A stretch of 64,000 bases of DNA from 0-14-0-80-60-11 sp049322355 (GCA_049322355.1 JBMORG010000010.1:310001-374000); one strand, 5' to 3'. Positions 31,667 through 40,303 are shown, counted from the first letter of the stretch. Notes: generated by a model not told the origin, from the sequence alone. Made by a program: numbers and translations.

Positions 31667-34354
31667 CTAAAGAGGAACATTGACATCTTTAGTCAGATCT
31701 TTGGCCAGATCATACCTGCGAATTTTGCTATAGAGGGTGCTGCGGGTCAATTGCAAGCGCCTGGCGGCTTCGTGTTTGTTCCAGTTGGATTCCTGCAATA
31801 CCCGGAGAATCAACCGGCGCTCGTTTTCCGCCAGGGAAGTGGATTGGGGAGTTGCCATGACCTCCTTGAGGAAGCGGGGCAAGTGTTTCTGCCTGATAGT
31901 ATCAGCCTGGGCGATGATCACTGCATGATTAATGGCATTTTCCAACTGGCGAACATTGCCGGGCCAATCATAATCCATCAAAGCCTGCATGGCATTAGCC
32001 GAGAATTTATGAATATTTTTCTTTTCCTTGGCGTTGCATTTGCTCAGGAAATGGCGGCAGAGGAGAGGGATATCGTCCTTGCGCTCACGCAGGGTCGGAA
32101 GGTGAATGGCGATGACATTAAGGCGATAATAAAGATCATCCCTAAATTTCCCGCTCTCCACCGCCTTTTGAAGCTCCTGGTTGGTGGCGGCCAACACCCT
32201 GACGTTAGCTTCGATGGCCCGCTCACCTCCTACCCGTTCAAAGTAATGGTCCTGGAGAAATCGCAGCAGCAGCACCTGGGTTGCTGAAGAGATATCACCG
32301 ATTTCATCCAGAAAGAGGGTTCCGCCATGGGCCCGTTCGATACGTCCCTTTTTCTGCCGGATGGCGCCGGTGAAGGCCCCTTTTTCGTGGCCGAACAGCT
32401 CGCTCTCCAGCAGGGTGGGGGAATAAGCCGAACAATTGGCCACCACGAAGGGTCCCTTCCGACGGTGGCTCTGCCGGTGGATAGCCCGGGCCACCAACTC
32501 TTTACCGGTGCCGTTTTCTCCGGTAATGAGCACGGTAGCGTCGGAGGTCGCCACCAGATCGATGAGTTCGTAAACCTCCAGCATCTTCTTGCTCTGGCCG
32601 ATAAGTTCTCCATGGGAGATCTTGGTAGCCTGACCCCGGATTTGATTGATTTCCGCCTCATGCATGACCAGGAAGCGAATATGCCCCGAGGTTTGGTCTA
32701 ACAGAGCTTGCACAAACTGGAGGTCTATCTGGGAGTAGTCCGTGGAACTCCGGGAACCCAGGATGAAAAAGCCGATGCATTGCCTTTGCACGATGATGGG
32801 TATGCCGATCCAACTGCGAAAGATTTCCGAGATCAGTTTAAGAAAAGCCGGATAGCTTGCAACCTCTTTGTCGGTAATTATTTGGGAAGTCTCAAACTTT
32901 CCCAAATGCCGGATAAAATCCGCCACCAGGCCCGGTTGTTCGATGGTGTAATCCAACCCCTCGTCGATGTGCAAGAAATAGCTGCGGTTGACGTCCAGGA
33001 TAAAGAAAAACGGATTGGATTCGGGGAAGATTTTCCGGATTACGGCTTTAAGGGAATCGATCAAATCGCCCAGGGAGTTTTTGGCGTTCATTTGCCGGGA
33101 AATCTCAAACAGGGTCGCCAACTGATGCTGAATCTTCTGCAATTCCCGGGACCTGAAAGCCAGCGCCTCCTCCATTTTCCGCCTCTCAGTGACATCCCGT
33201 TCCAGGCGTATTATGAGTTCCACATTTCCTTGGCCATCAAGCAGTGGATAGGTGGCGACCTGGAGAATGCGATTTTCTCCCGAGGCATTGGGATAGATCC
33301 GGTCACTCAGGGCGGTCTGCTTCTTCTTGAGCGTTTCTTCCATCGGACATTTGATCCCGTCATTGGCGCAAGGAGTCTGCCGTTTGAGCATAACCTCATA
33401 ACAGGTGCCTCCCAGGACCTTTTCGGAGTCGAGACCGACCCGGCGCAAAAAAGACTCGTTGGCCTGGATAATCCGGTAAGACCGGGGGTCAACCACCACC
33501 AGATTATCCGTGATGCCGTTGATGATGTTTTCCCGAAAGCGGTTGGCGAGGCGCAGCTCGGCTTCAACCTGTTTGATATGGCTGATGTCGGTGATAATAC
33601 CGATTGAACCGAGAAAGACGCCATTGACCACGAAGGGTGCGGCTGAAACCAGGCCGGCCAAGGCAGACCCGTCTTTTTGTTTAAGGATCAGCTCATAGGA
33701 ATCTGCATGGCCACGACGGCGGCGCTCCATTTGGCCCCGGACCAGTTCCCGGTAGGATTCGTCTATAAAGTTAAATATCGACCCCCCGATGATCTCCTGG
33801 GTCTCATAACCCAGCATCTCCATAAAAAATTTGTTGGCAAAGGTCAGGGAACCTTCGGGGTCTACAATGAAAATGCCTTCCCTGGCCAACTCCACGATGG
33901 TGCGATATTTCTCCTCCGAAGTTTTGATCTGTAATTCCAAAGCCTTGGTTTTGGAAACATCCCGACCGTGCTCCAGGGCCTGGACAGTGGCCCCGCTGGC
34001 GTCTTTTACCGGGTAGGAATGGACCACGAAATGGCGCTGGCTGCCGTCCGGCAAGGAAATCAGCATTTCCCGCCGTTGGGGTTCGCCGGTCCTAAAGACT
34101 TGCTGCACATGGCAGTCGCCACAGATCGAACTGCGGCCATGAAAGACCTGGAAGCAGTGATGGCCCAATAGCTCCTCGGCGGAACATTGATAAAAATTAA
34201 TCAGGGCTTGATTAACTTTAATAATCCGAAAGTCTCGATCATAAACCGCCAGGGGGTCGGCAAAACTGTCAAAAATCCGGCGGAGAAACTGTTCGCCTTC
34301 CAGAGGATCTTTGTATTCCTGTTTAAATGGGGAGAAGTGAGTAGAAGAAGACAT
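31667..34354 (-). CDS. PAS/GAF sigma-54-dependent transcriptional activator
   Basis: 895 residues. Three PAS domains: about 25-145 (FADPLAVYDRDFRIIKVNQAL, with SICGDC), 150-265 (ELAREGIFIVDPEGSLTFANKFF) and 285-410 (ITDNLVVVDPRSYRIIQANESF, with Cys in TPCANDGIKCPME). A GAF-like region spans about 425-575. The AAA+ domain follows: ITGENGTGKELVARAIH (Walker A), GAFTGA (sigma-54 contact loop intact), GGTLFLDEIGD (Walker B). It ends in a Fis-type HTH (WNKHEAARRLQLTRSTLYSKIRRY). Ligand, redox or heme sensing by the PAS domains is possible; the paired cysteines are notable. It probably controls the CoA-transferase cluster downstream. Confidence 0.9.
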   Translation of the reverse strand: MSSSTHFSPFKQEYKDPLEGEQFLRRIFDSFADPLAVYDRDFRIIKVNQALINFYQCSAEELLGHHCFQVFHGRSSICGDCHVQQVFRTGEPQRREMLISLPDGSQRHFVVHSYPVKDASGATVQALEHGRDVSKTKALELQIKTSEEKYRTIVELAREGIFIVDPEGSLTFANKFFMEMLGYETQEIIGGSIFNFIDESYRELVRGQMERRRRGHADSYELILKQKDGSALAGLVSAAPFVVNGVFLGSIGIITDISHIKQVEAELRLANRFRENIINGITDNLVVVDPRSYRIIQANESFLRRVGLDSEKVLGGTCYEVMLKRQTPCANDGIKCPMEETLKKKQTALSDRIYPNASGENRILQVATYPLLDGQGNVELIIRLERDVTERRKMEEALAFRSRELQKIQHQLATLFEISRQMNAKNSLGDLIDSLKAVIRKIFPESNPFFFILDVNRSYFLHIDEGLDYTIEQPGLVADFIRHLGKFETSQIITDKEVASYPAFLKLISEIFRSWIGIPIIVQRQCIGFFILGSRSSTDYSQIDLQFVQALLDQTSGHIRFLVMHEAEINQIRGQATKISHGELIGQSKKMLEVYELIDLVATSDATVLITGENGTGKELVARAIHRQSHRRKGPFVVANCSAYSPTLLESELFGHEKGAFTGAIRQKKGRIERAHGGTLFLDEIGDISSATQVLLLRFLQDHYFERVGGERAIEANVRVLAATNQELQKAVESGKFRDDLYYRLNVIAIHLPTLRERKDDIPLLCRHFLSKCNAKEKKNIHKFSANAMQALMDYDWPGNVRQLENAINHAVIIAQADTIRQKHLPRFLKEVMATPQSTSLAENERRLILRVLQESNWNKHEAARRLQLTRSTLYSKIRRYDLAKDLTKDVNVPL

Positions 34355-34542
34355 ATTTTTTTATCCCATTTTATATATGTCTAATTTTTGAACACAAAGG
34401 GTCAGATATTAATCTGAAAACCATATCTTTAAAAATTTGTCAAACATAAATTTTAAAATTAAGGTTTTTATTGCCGGGGCGGTGATTTTCTGTTTAAACT
34501 AATTTCCACCCTGATAACTCTCACAATTAAGGATTGAAAAAG

Positions 34543-34905
34543 GGAATGCTCCTAAATTATTGGGAAAAACACCGGCTAACCTTTAGCACTAAAGACCAGC
34601 AATTGGCTGAGATGGGGATAACAGCAAACGCTGCCCTCGAAATGATTGATAAGGTCATTGCGGAGAAAGGAGAAGCTGTCGTTTCCAGTTACCATTTCCG
34701 CGCCCCTTCCGGGGAACTGGGATCAATCTTTGTTTGCCACGACCTCGGACGGGGGGCCAGGGTCTTTGGGGATAATGTCCAATGGGGTCAATGGGAGGAA
34801 ACCTATGAAATCCTGACCCTGGACGAGTCCGGGGAAAAATTCAATTTCGACGGCAAGCCGGTTTACGAAGGTGACGAAGGATCATGTTCCCTGGGGAATT
34901 TCTGA
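34543..34905 (+). CDS. Unknown 120-residue protein
   Basis: Start is uncertain: ATG 34543 or TTG 34534, neither with a well-spaced ribosome site. Content: YWEKHRLTFSTKDQQLAEMGITANAALEMIDKVIAEKG helices, then VSSYHFRAPSGELGSIFVCHDLGRGARVFGD, and an acidic C-terminus. It opens a plus-strand run of small genes divergent from the sigma-54 activator. No family recognised. Confidence 0.5.
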   Translation, partial: GMLLNYWEKHRLTFSTKDQQLAEMGITANAALEMIDKVIAEKGEAVVSSYHFRAPSGELGSIFVCHDLGRGARVFGDNVQWGQWEETYEILTLDESGEKFNFDGKPVYEGDEGSCSLGNF

Positions 34906-34992
34906 AATTTGCGGAACCTTTTCCTTCACCACCATGTAATCTCCAAACCATCTGGTTTTAAAGGCGGGTTGCCTCGGGGAGGTCTTAATACC

Positions 34993-35256
34993 ATGTTTTG
35001 CTTTGATGACGCGGGAGAACTGGGAGAGTTCCAGAGCTTCCGAAAACAAGACCAGCCTTTGGAAATAGAGTACTCAAAGCTTCGGGCGGCGCTGCACCGG
35101 GCAGAGGCGGACCTTAAGGCTCACCCCGAGGATAAACCCAGAGAGACTATGGTTGCCGAGCTTAAGCAAAGGTTGAAGGCCTTGGAGCGGCAGGCGCCCT
35201 GGCTTAACTACGACTTCCCGGTAGAATATTTGCTTTGGGGATCGCCCCATGGCTGA
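34993..35256 (+). CDS. Small charged coiled-coil-like protein (87 aa)
   Basis: The ATG at 34993 is preceded by GGGAGGT at 9 bases, so it is preferred to an upstream TTG at 34909. The middle is a long charged helix (YSKLRAALHRAEADLKAHPEDKPRETMVAELKQRLKALERQ). Function unknown. It is followed 36 bases later by the HExxH protein gene. Confidence 0.5.
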   Translation: MFCFDDAGELGEFQSFRKQDQPLEIEYSKLRAALHRAEADLKAHPEDKPRETMVAELKQRLKALERQAPWLNYDFPVEYLLWGSPHG

Positions 35257-35292
35257 AGCGGAGGATAGACCGGTGCTGCCCAGGATGGGTAG

Positions 35293-35772
35293 ATGATGGA
35301 ATGCCCGAGATGCCGTGCCGTTCTAAACCCGGCGGACCATGGGAAATTGGTCTTTGATGGCCAGGTCTGGTGCGACCGGTGCCATGAGTATGATCGGGAA
35401 TTGATCCGGCCTCGGGAAATAACGGAGATCGAGGCCTGGTGTCATATTATCTGCCAGACTTTCGGATTACCTGCCATCGGGATTGAGCACGATCACAACC
35501 CGGAAAATTTTCGGCTGGAAGCCTCGGTGTTAATGGCTGAAGCCGATCACCGCCAAAAAACTATCCGGTTCTATCCTCCGGGATGCCGACTAACCACCCT
35601 CTGCCACGAACTGGCGCACCTCTACTCCGGTCAAGACCATACCCAGGAGTGGGCGGAAGCTTTTGCCGTCCTCGTGGCCTGGGTAAAAACCAGGCTGGCC
35701 CAAGGGAAAGGAGCGGCCGGTTACCCGGCCACCATGTCTATCTATGCCGGGGTGCCGAAACGCGTTTATTAA
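35293..35772 (+). CDS. Zinc-ribbon / HExxH putative metallopeptidase-like protein
   Basis: 159 residues. An N-terminal zinc ribbon (MECPRCRAVLN ... VWCDRCHEYD) precedes a domain holding TTLCHELAHLYSGQDHTQEWAEAF. HELAH is an HExxH zinc site on a helix, and the following HxxEW could give the third ligand, as in SprT/WLM-like minimal metalloproteases. Whether it is a protease is unproven. It sits in a run of small Cys-rich genes, none with a signal peptide, so a cytoplasmic role is likely. Confidence 0.6.
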   Translation: MMECPRCRAVLNPADHGKLVFDGQVWCDRCHEYDRELIRPREITEIEAWCHIICQTFGLPAIGIEHDHNPENFRLEASVLMAEADHRQKTIRFYPPGCRLTTLCHELAHLYSGQDHTQEWAEAFAVLVAWVKTRLAQGKGAAGYPATMSIYAGVPKRVY

Positions 35773-35845
35773 TCCTTGAAAGTGCTATCCTCATACGAGG
35801 TCCAAAACCAACTAACCTACCATAACCATGGCCAAGAGGAATTTA

Positions 35846-36040
35846 ATGGCGAATTCCAAGATTGCCGAAGACGGCAAGTACTTGGCCCGATGTTGCAAGT
35901 GCGGGACCTGGGTAGAGGTCGATCCCAAGCCCCTTGAGGCTGAACTTTTCTTTGAAGTGCGTCAGGCCAGCTTCCATTGTTGTGACCTTACCCAATCTGT
36001 CACATTTATCCTGGAAAAGGACACCGTTGATTTTCATTAG
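35846..36040 (+). CDS. Small Cys-rich protein (64 aa)
   Basis: ATG 35846 is preceded by GAGGA at 5 bases; an upstream in-frame ATG at 35828 gives 70 residues. It carries RCCKCGTW and HCCDL, so four or more cysteines are probably metal-binding. It is the last gene of the small plus-strand run and is followed by a terminator-like hairpin. No family recognised. Confidence 0.5.
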   Translation: MANSKIAEDGKYLARCCKCGTWVEVDPKPLEAELFFEVRQASFHCCDLTQSVTFILEKDTVDFH

Positions 36041-36041
36041 G

Positions 36042-36086
36042 ACCCTGAATCTTCAACGGCTCCAGCGACAAACAGGGTTATTTTTT
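36042..36086 (+). terminator. Possible intrinsic terminator after the small-gene run
   Basis: ACCCTG (36042-36047) pairs with CAGGGT (36073-36078) and is followed by TATTTTTT. The loop is long (25 bases) and the stem short, so the call is modest. Its position directly after the stop at 36040 supports it. Confidence 0.4.
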
Positions 36087-36220
36087 CATCCCTTTCGAAT
36101 TTTCTTTATTGCAACTTTGCTTTGCGGCTATAATTGACAAAAAATATTTTAAGAAGATTAGTAGAGGAAAAGTCTATTTTTTCTCCTGTCATAAGACCCG
36201 GGGACCACGATTAACGCGGG

Positions 36221-36300
36221 AATCAAAAAAGCAAACCATGGGTTTGCCTTTAAAGCTACCAACCCCGGTGATTCCAGATCGCCGGTAGCCAATCTCAGGC
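36221..36300 (-). other. Structured intergenic RNA candidate ending in a minus-strand terminator
   Basis: On the minus strand, GCAAACC / GGTTTGC (36231-36237 and 36241-36247) with a 3-base loop is followed by six T's: an intrinsic terminator. Just before it on the same strand is a hairpin pairing GGCTACC-type sequence (36284-36290) with GGTAGC-type sequence (36255-36260), with further internal pairing. No minus-strand gene lies upstream within 1 kb, so the terminator may end a small RNA. The rest of 36041-36416 has no gene. Confidence 0.4.
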
Positions 36301-36416
36301 TGTACAGGATGGTGCGGTAGGTGTGTGATTGACTAGATCACCTCATTAGACTGGTCATTTGAATATTAGGATAAAATCTAAGTTAAGGATTCTTTGCCAA
36401 AAAGGAGAATGATTTC

Positions 36417-37187
36417 ATGGCAAAAGATTATGCAGAAGAAATAGAGGAGGTGAGGAAAACTGAAGATAAAAATTATCTAGAATCACGGAAGTTGCTCGGG
36501 GAAACTGTCAGTCTTATCCACGACCTGATAAACCTCTATGATTTAATTGGTGAAATTATCGAAGATTCAAAAATTAAGGCAAAAAAAGAGAGCGTTGCCG
36601 CTTTTAAGTTCATGTTGGCTTGCAGGTATTATTTAATGATTGGCACTTTAGCGTGTCTCCGAGGCCATTTGACAGATTCTTTCAGTTTTACAAGAAATGC
36701 AATTGAAGTATCTGGATATGCTTTTAAAGTTAAGAAACACCCCCACTTGACCAAAATATTAATTGATGCAGCTAATCATAACGAATCATATTTGATATTT
36801 AATCAAAAATATAAAATCGGTAAAACGTTTGCCATTAAAAATGATATTTTACAAAGATTATATAAATGTTATGAATATTGTTTTAAATCAATTCATCCAT
36901 CAATTTATTCATTTGATAAGAGGGTTACTTTTCATAGAATAGAAGAATCTATTATTATTAATATTAGTTTTGACAACTTTGAGTTAAAAAATAATTACCC
37001 GTCTGATCTTATAAGAACATTCTTGTGGATTATACATACTCATTTTACAATTATTGAGTTATTTGAAGAAATATTTAAGAACGTCATTAAAACTAGCGAA
37101 ATTAAATGGGATTTTAATAGTAATTCAGTGAAAGAAAAAATCCAATTTCATAAGACTAAATGGAAAGGATTTTGGGAAGAACCTTAA
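36417..37187 (+). CDS. AT-rich orphan protein, function unknown (256 aa)
   Basis: 256 residues, mostly helical and Lys/Ile/Asn-rich, with base composition far more AT-rich than its neighbours, a sign of transfer. AAGGAG lies 10 bases before the ATG. Helices include ESRKLLGETVSLIHDLINLYDLIGEII and AAFKFMLACRYYLMIGTLACLRGHLTDSFSFTRNAIEVSGYA, a pattern seen in helical-bundle proteins of defence or HEPN-like families, but no catalytic motif is visible. It stands alone between plus and minus runs. Confidence 0.7.
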   Translation: MAKDYAEEIEEVRKTEDKNYLESRKLLGETVSLIHDLINLYDLIGEIIEDSKIKAKKESVAAFKFMLACRYYLMIGTLACLRGHLTDSFSFTRNAIEVSGYAFKVKKHPHLTKILIDAANHNESYLIFNQKYKIGKTFAIKNDILQRLYKCYEYCFKSIHPSIYSFDKRVTFHRIEESIIINISFDNFELKNNYPSDLIRTFLWIIHTHFTIIELFEEIFKNVIKTSEIKWDFNSNSVKEKIQFHKTKWKGFWEEP

Positions 37188-37342
37188 CTGGCGGATTGGA
37201 TTTATTGAGGACGTGATTACCTAGGTCGGTAAATACCCCTCTTAAAGATTATCATACCAAAATCTGTAGGCCTCCCCAAGTATTAAGTCACTTATTTATT
37301 TTGATTATTGGTCGCCCCATGCCGGCTCATAAATAAGACTAT

Positions 37343-38323
37343 TCACCCAAACAGCGCCGCAGCCAAGCGGTTCAGGGCCTCGACTCCTCTAACCTCCGTT
37401 TGAAACAAGGGCACCAGGGCCCGGACCTGGCCGTCGAAGAGCCGCCAGATGGTCTCCAGATGCTCCGCCTGCATGGCCCGGCGGTTGGCGATGAATTCCG
37501 GTTCATGGGTGGGGTCAAAGGGGATCAGCCCGTTCACCACGATGCCGCCCACGGGGATGCCGAAGTCCTCAAACCATTTCAGAAACCTGGTGATCACCGC
37601 AATGGGCAGGGCTTCAGGCAGAGTGACGAAGAAAAAGGCGGTCAGGGCCGGATCGGTGAGCAATTCCCGGGCGTGCTCCATGCGCTGCCGGAAATTCACC
37701 AGATAGTCCATCAACGGATCGGCTTCTTCTTTTTTCTTGCTGAAAGACAGCAGTTGCCGGAGAGACTTGGCCTCTTCCCGGCTCCTCACCATTTTATCCA
37801 CCCACAAAGAATAGACCTGGGACATCCCCAGCAGGCGCCGGGCGTTGGCGGTGGGCGCGGTATCGAAGACGTAGGCGTCGAACTCCCCGCCGAACATCAG
37901 GTCCAGCATGTTTTCGAACATGGCGGACTCCTCAAACGCGGGGTTCAGGGTGGCGGCCTCCACAAACTCATCGGCCTTGAGCTGGAGGTCGGCAAAACGG
38001 AGAAACCAGTTGATCTTGTCGCGAATTTCGTTCTTGGACCGGTTGATGGTGTCCCGGGTGTCGATTTCATAGGCAAAGGCGCCGGGCGCTTCCTCCAGGG
38101 GAGTGATACGGCCGAAGACGTCCCGGCCCAGGAGTCCGGACAGGGAGTGCACCGGGTTGGTGGAGGCCAAAAGGGTCCGGTGGCCCTGGCCGGCCAGCCA
38201 CAAGGCGGTGGCGCCTGCCATGACGGTTTTTCCTACCCCGCCCTTGCCGCCGAAAAAGATAAACTTCAAGTCGGGCTTTTTGCCTAAAAATTGCCGCATG
38301 TTGGTGGTTATAGTCCCGGCCAT
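37343..38323 (-). CDS. ArsA/GET3-family ATPase, second of pair
   Basis: 326 residues from ATG 38323, with GGGTGA 5 bases upstream; the in-frame GTG at 38338 would overlap the upstream gene. Deviant Walker A FFGGKGGVGKTVMAGA near residue 25, switch-like DTRDTINRS, and a later FDTAPTANARRLL segment as in ArsA/Get3 (DTAPTGHTLRLL). It lies 5 bases after its paralog, so the two may form a heterodimer like the two halves of ArsA. No ars genes are nearby, so arsenite transport is unlikely; client or cargo unknown. Confidence 0.85.
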   Translation of the reverse strand: MAGTITTNMRQFLGKKPDLKFIFFGGKGGVGKTVMAGATALWLAGQGHRTLLASTNPVHSLSGLLGRDVFGRITPLEEAPGAFAYEIDTRDTINRSKNEIRDKINWFLRFADLQLKADEFVEAATLNPAFEESAMFENMLDLMFGGEFDAYVFDTAPTANARRLLGMSQVYSLWVDKMVRSREEAKSLRQLLSFSKKKEEADPLMDYLVNFRQRMEHARELLTDPALTAFFFVTLPEALPIAVITRFLKWFEDFGIPVGGIVVNGLIPFDPTHEPEFIANRRAMQAEHLETIWRLFDGQVRALVPLFQTEVRGVEALNRLAAALFG

Positions 38324-38328
38324 GTCAT

Positions 38329-39303
38329 TCACCCGCACAGAAATTCCGCTACCCGGGAGATCATGGTCAACCCGGTGACGTCCCGTTCCAACTCCGGCAC
38401 CTGGGTGACCACCTGGCCACCGAAGGTATCCCGAATCTTATCCAGGTACCGGCCCTGCATTTCCAGACGGTGCTTGAGAAACTCGGGAATTTCCTGCTGC
38501 TTCAGGGTCTCAGGCAGGACCCGGTTCACCACGTACCCGGACAGGGGCACCTGGAACTTGGCAAACAGCTCCGCGGCTTTCAGCGTATCCTGGATGATCA
38601 TCTCTTCCGGAGTCAAGACGAAAAAGAATGCGGTCTTCTCCCTGTCCGTAAGAACCCTGGAACTCGCCTGGATGCGATCCTTGATGTAAAGGAGCTCGCC
38701 CAGGATGGCGTCTTCGTCCAGGGTGTCGCTGTCCCGTTTGATATGGGCCGCCACCTGGTCGTACTCACGCATCTGCTCCCGCAAGGCCGTGATCTTGCCG
38801 ATCCAGGCGTCATAGACCGTGGCCATGGAGAGATAATAGAGGGCGTGGCCCAGGGGCACCAGGTCATAGATGTAATAGTCGTAGTCCCCGGCCACCATGA
38901 TGTCCACTACCGCGTCGAAGATGGCGCTCTCTTCCATGGCGGGCTCCGCCGAAGCGGCCCGTATGTAAGATTCAATCTCTTCGGGCAGGTCGGTGAACCC
39001 GTACATATCCCTGATCTTCTGGCGGATTTCGTCCTGATAGGCCTTGATGCGCTTGTCCGCGTCGATCTCCTGGGCCCAGAGGTTGTCCATGACTTTAACC
39101 GGCCCTTTGCCGAACAGGTCCTGCTCAAAGATGTCGCTCAAGGAGGCCTGGGGGTCCACGGAGAAGACCAGAACCTTGTGGCCCTGCTGGGCCAGGTAGT
39201 AGCCGGCCGCGGCCGAGAAAGTCGTTTTGCCCAGACCGCCCTTGCCGCCGAACATCAGGTAGCGGCGTTCGGGGTAATCTTTAAGTAAGGTTGCGAGAGA
39301 AAT
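38329..39303 (-). CDS. ArsA/GET3-family ATPase, first of pair, probable ATT start
   Basis: 324 codons if translation begins at ATT 39303. GGAGGTGAACC lies directly before that ATT, and a TGA stop is two codons upstream, so there is no room for an upstream ATG. The first ATG (39255) falls inside the strand leading into the P-loop (MFGGKGGLGKTTFSAAAGYYLA) and has no ribosome site. The paralog downstream has about 20 residues before the same P-loop, matching the ATT start. Later motifs: FSVDPQASL and YYIYDLVPLGHALYYLSM. It works with the adjacent paralog; cellular role unknown. Confidence 0.82.
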   Translation of the reverse strand: MSLATLLKDYPERRYLMFGGKGGLGKTTFSAAAGYYLAQQGHKVLVFSVDPQASLSDIFEQDLFGKGPVKVMDNLWAQEIDADKRIKAYQDEIRQKIRDMYGFTDLPEEIESYIRAASAEPAMEESAIFDAVVDIMVAGDYDYYIYDLVPLGHALYYLSMATVYDAWIGKITALREQMREYDQVAAHIKRDSDTLDEDAILGELLYIKDRIQASSRVLTDREKTAFFFVLTPEEMIIQDTLKAAELFAKFQVPLSGYVVNRVLPETLKQQEIPEFLKHRLEMQGRYLDKIRDTFGGQVVTQVPELERDVTGLTMISRVAEFLCG

Positions 39304-39320
39304 GGTTCACCTCCGGTGAA

Positions 39321-39371
39321 GCTGTCAGCGGTTAGCGATCAGCCATCAGCGATCAGCTGTCAGCTTTCAGC
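39321..39371. repeat. Heptad repeat array, left copy
   Basis: About seven degenerate units of the type GCTGTCA/GCGATCA/GCTTTCA. Its outer end reads GCTGTCAGC and its inner end CTTTCAGC. The copy at 40533-40566 is its inverted counterpart, so the two bracket 39372-40532 like terminal inverted repeats. It lies 18 bases upstream of the ATT start at 39303. Confidence 0.8.
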
Positions 39372-39431
39372 AAAAAAAATGCATAACAAATATCGTTCAG
39401 AAATGGGGCGGCCCACGGCCGCCATGCTAAT

Positions 39432-39872
39432 TCAAATATCAAGTATATCAACGAGATTATCTATCTCGTTTATTATTTTTTTTCCCCTTTCAGCCTTTCT
39501 TTGTGCAGGAGTTTTAAAATTTATATTTTCAATATCATATTTTAAACAGTCAATAACGTATTCACATGCATAATCATATTCATCAGAGTTTTTCATTTCT
39601 CTTAAATTAGATACAAATTCGGGAATAGATAAGACATCACTTTTTAATCTATTATATTCTTTCACATATTCAATTACCAATTGAATTGGATCTCCTGAAG
39701 TACTCAATGATATTTTGTCTGAAGCAAATAACAATAATTTGTAATACATATTAGCAATAGTGTTAGCTAACTCATAAGGAAGGTCTTTAAGAGTACCTAA
39801 ATTTCTTTCCACAAGATTCTTGCAGGAATCAATAATTTGTTTATTTAAAAAAAGTCTTAACTGTAAGTTCAT
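39432..39872 (-). CDS. AT-rich small protein, unknown (146 aa)
   Basis: 146 residues, helical (LNKQIIDSCKNLVERN; ANTIANMYYKLLLFASDK; AERGKKIINEIDNLVDILDI), AT-rich codons. There is no clear ribosome site before ATG 39872. It lies inside the insertion bracketed by the heptad arrays and shows no motif I recognise. Its C-terminal codons end within a few bases of the insertion edge. Confidence 0.5.
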   Translation of the reverse strand: MNLQLRLFLNKQIIDSCKNLVERNLGTLKDLPYELANTIANMYYKLLLFASDKISLSTSGDPIQLVIEYVKEYNRLKSDVLSIPEFVSNLREMKNSDEYDYACEYVIDCLKYDIENINFKTPAQRKAERGKKIINEIDNLVDILDI

Positions 39873-39914
39873 ATAATTGGTTTCAAAGCAATGATATTTA
39901 TTAACTGTCAGCTT

Positions 39915-40202
39915 TCAGATATTCTTCTCAATCTTAGCCAACCTAATTGCTTCCTCTTTCCATTCAAGGGGAAAATCTCCTGTATATTGTGGCATACCGG
40001 CTTCCTTGGGTTGGAACCCCACAATATTCCATATATCTCTCTCACGCACCCTATTTGGGGTCAACCCTTCTCGACGAATGATGTCCGAAATTTTGCTTAT
40101 TGAATAAGTTTTGCATTTTTCACAAAAACCAACTTTCATTCCGTTAGTCAAGAGAAAGTGTTTCGGTGTCTTTTCACAAAAATGGCATTGGTTTTCAGTC
40201 AT
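39915..40202 (-). CDS. Small zinc-ribbon protein in the insertion (95 aa)
   Basis: ATG 40202 is preceded by GGAGGTTGAAG, favouring it over the longer form from 40235. Two cysteine pairs, NQCHFCEKTPKHF and GFCEKCKTYSIS, form a zinc ribbon near the N-terminus, followed by helices (ISDIIRREGLTPNRVRERDIW). It may bind nucleic acid; function unknown. Confidence 0.6.
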   Translation of the reverse strand: MTENQCHFCEKTPKHFLLTNGMKVGFCEKCKTYSISKISDIIRREGLTPNRVRERDIWNIVGFQPKEAGMPQYTGDFPLEWKEEAIRLAKIEKNI

Positions 40203-40303
40203 CTTCAACCTCCGTACAATAAGAGTGAACAGCAAAACCTTCCTGCTACGATCATGTGGTGCACGATGATATTGACTGGTTGCCTAAAACGCAAAGTGCA
40301 ATT

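Noticed and set aside
36250..36310. Resemblance of the minus strand to parts of a TPP riboswitch (CTGAGA and a GATCTGGAAT-like piece)
   Set aside because: The other conserved parts and the required stem order are missing, and no thiamin gene is nearby.
37343..39303. Arsenical resistance operon
   Set aside because: The ATPases are ArsA-like, but no arsB, arsC, arsD or arsR gene is present, so arsenic transport is not supported.
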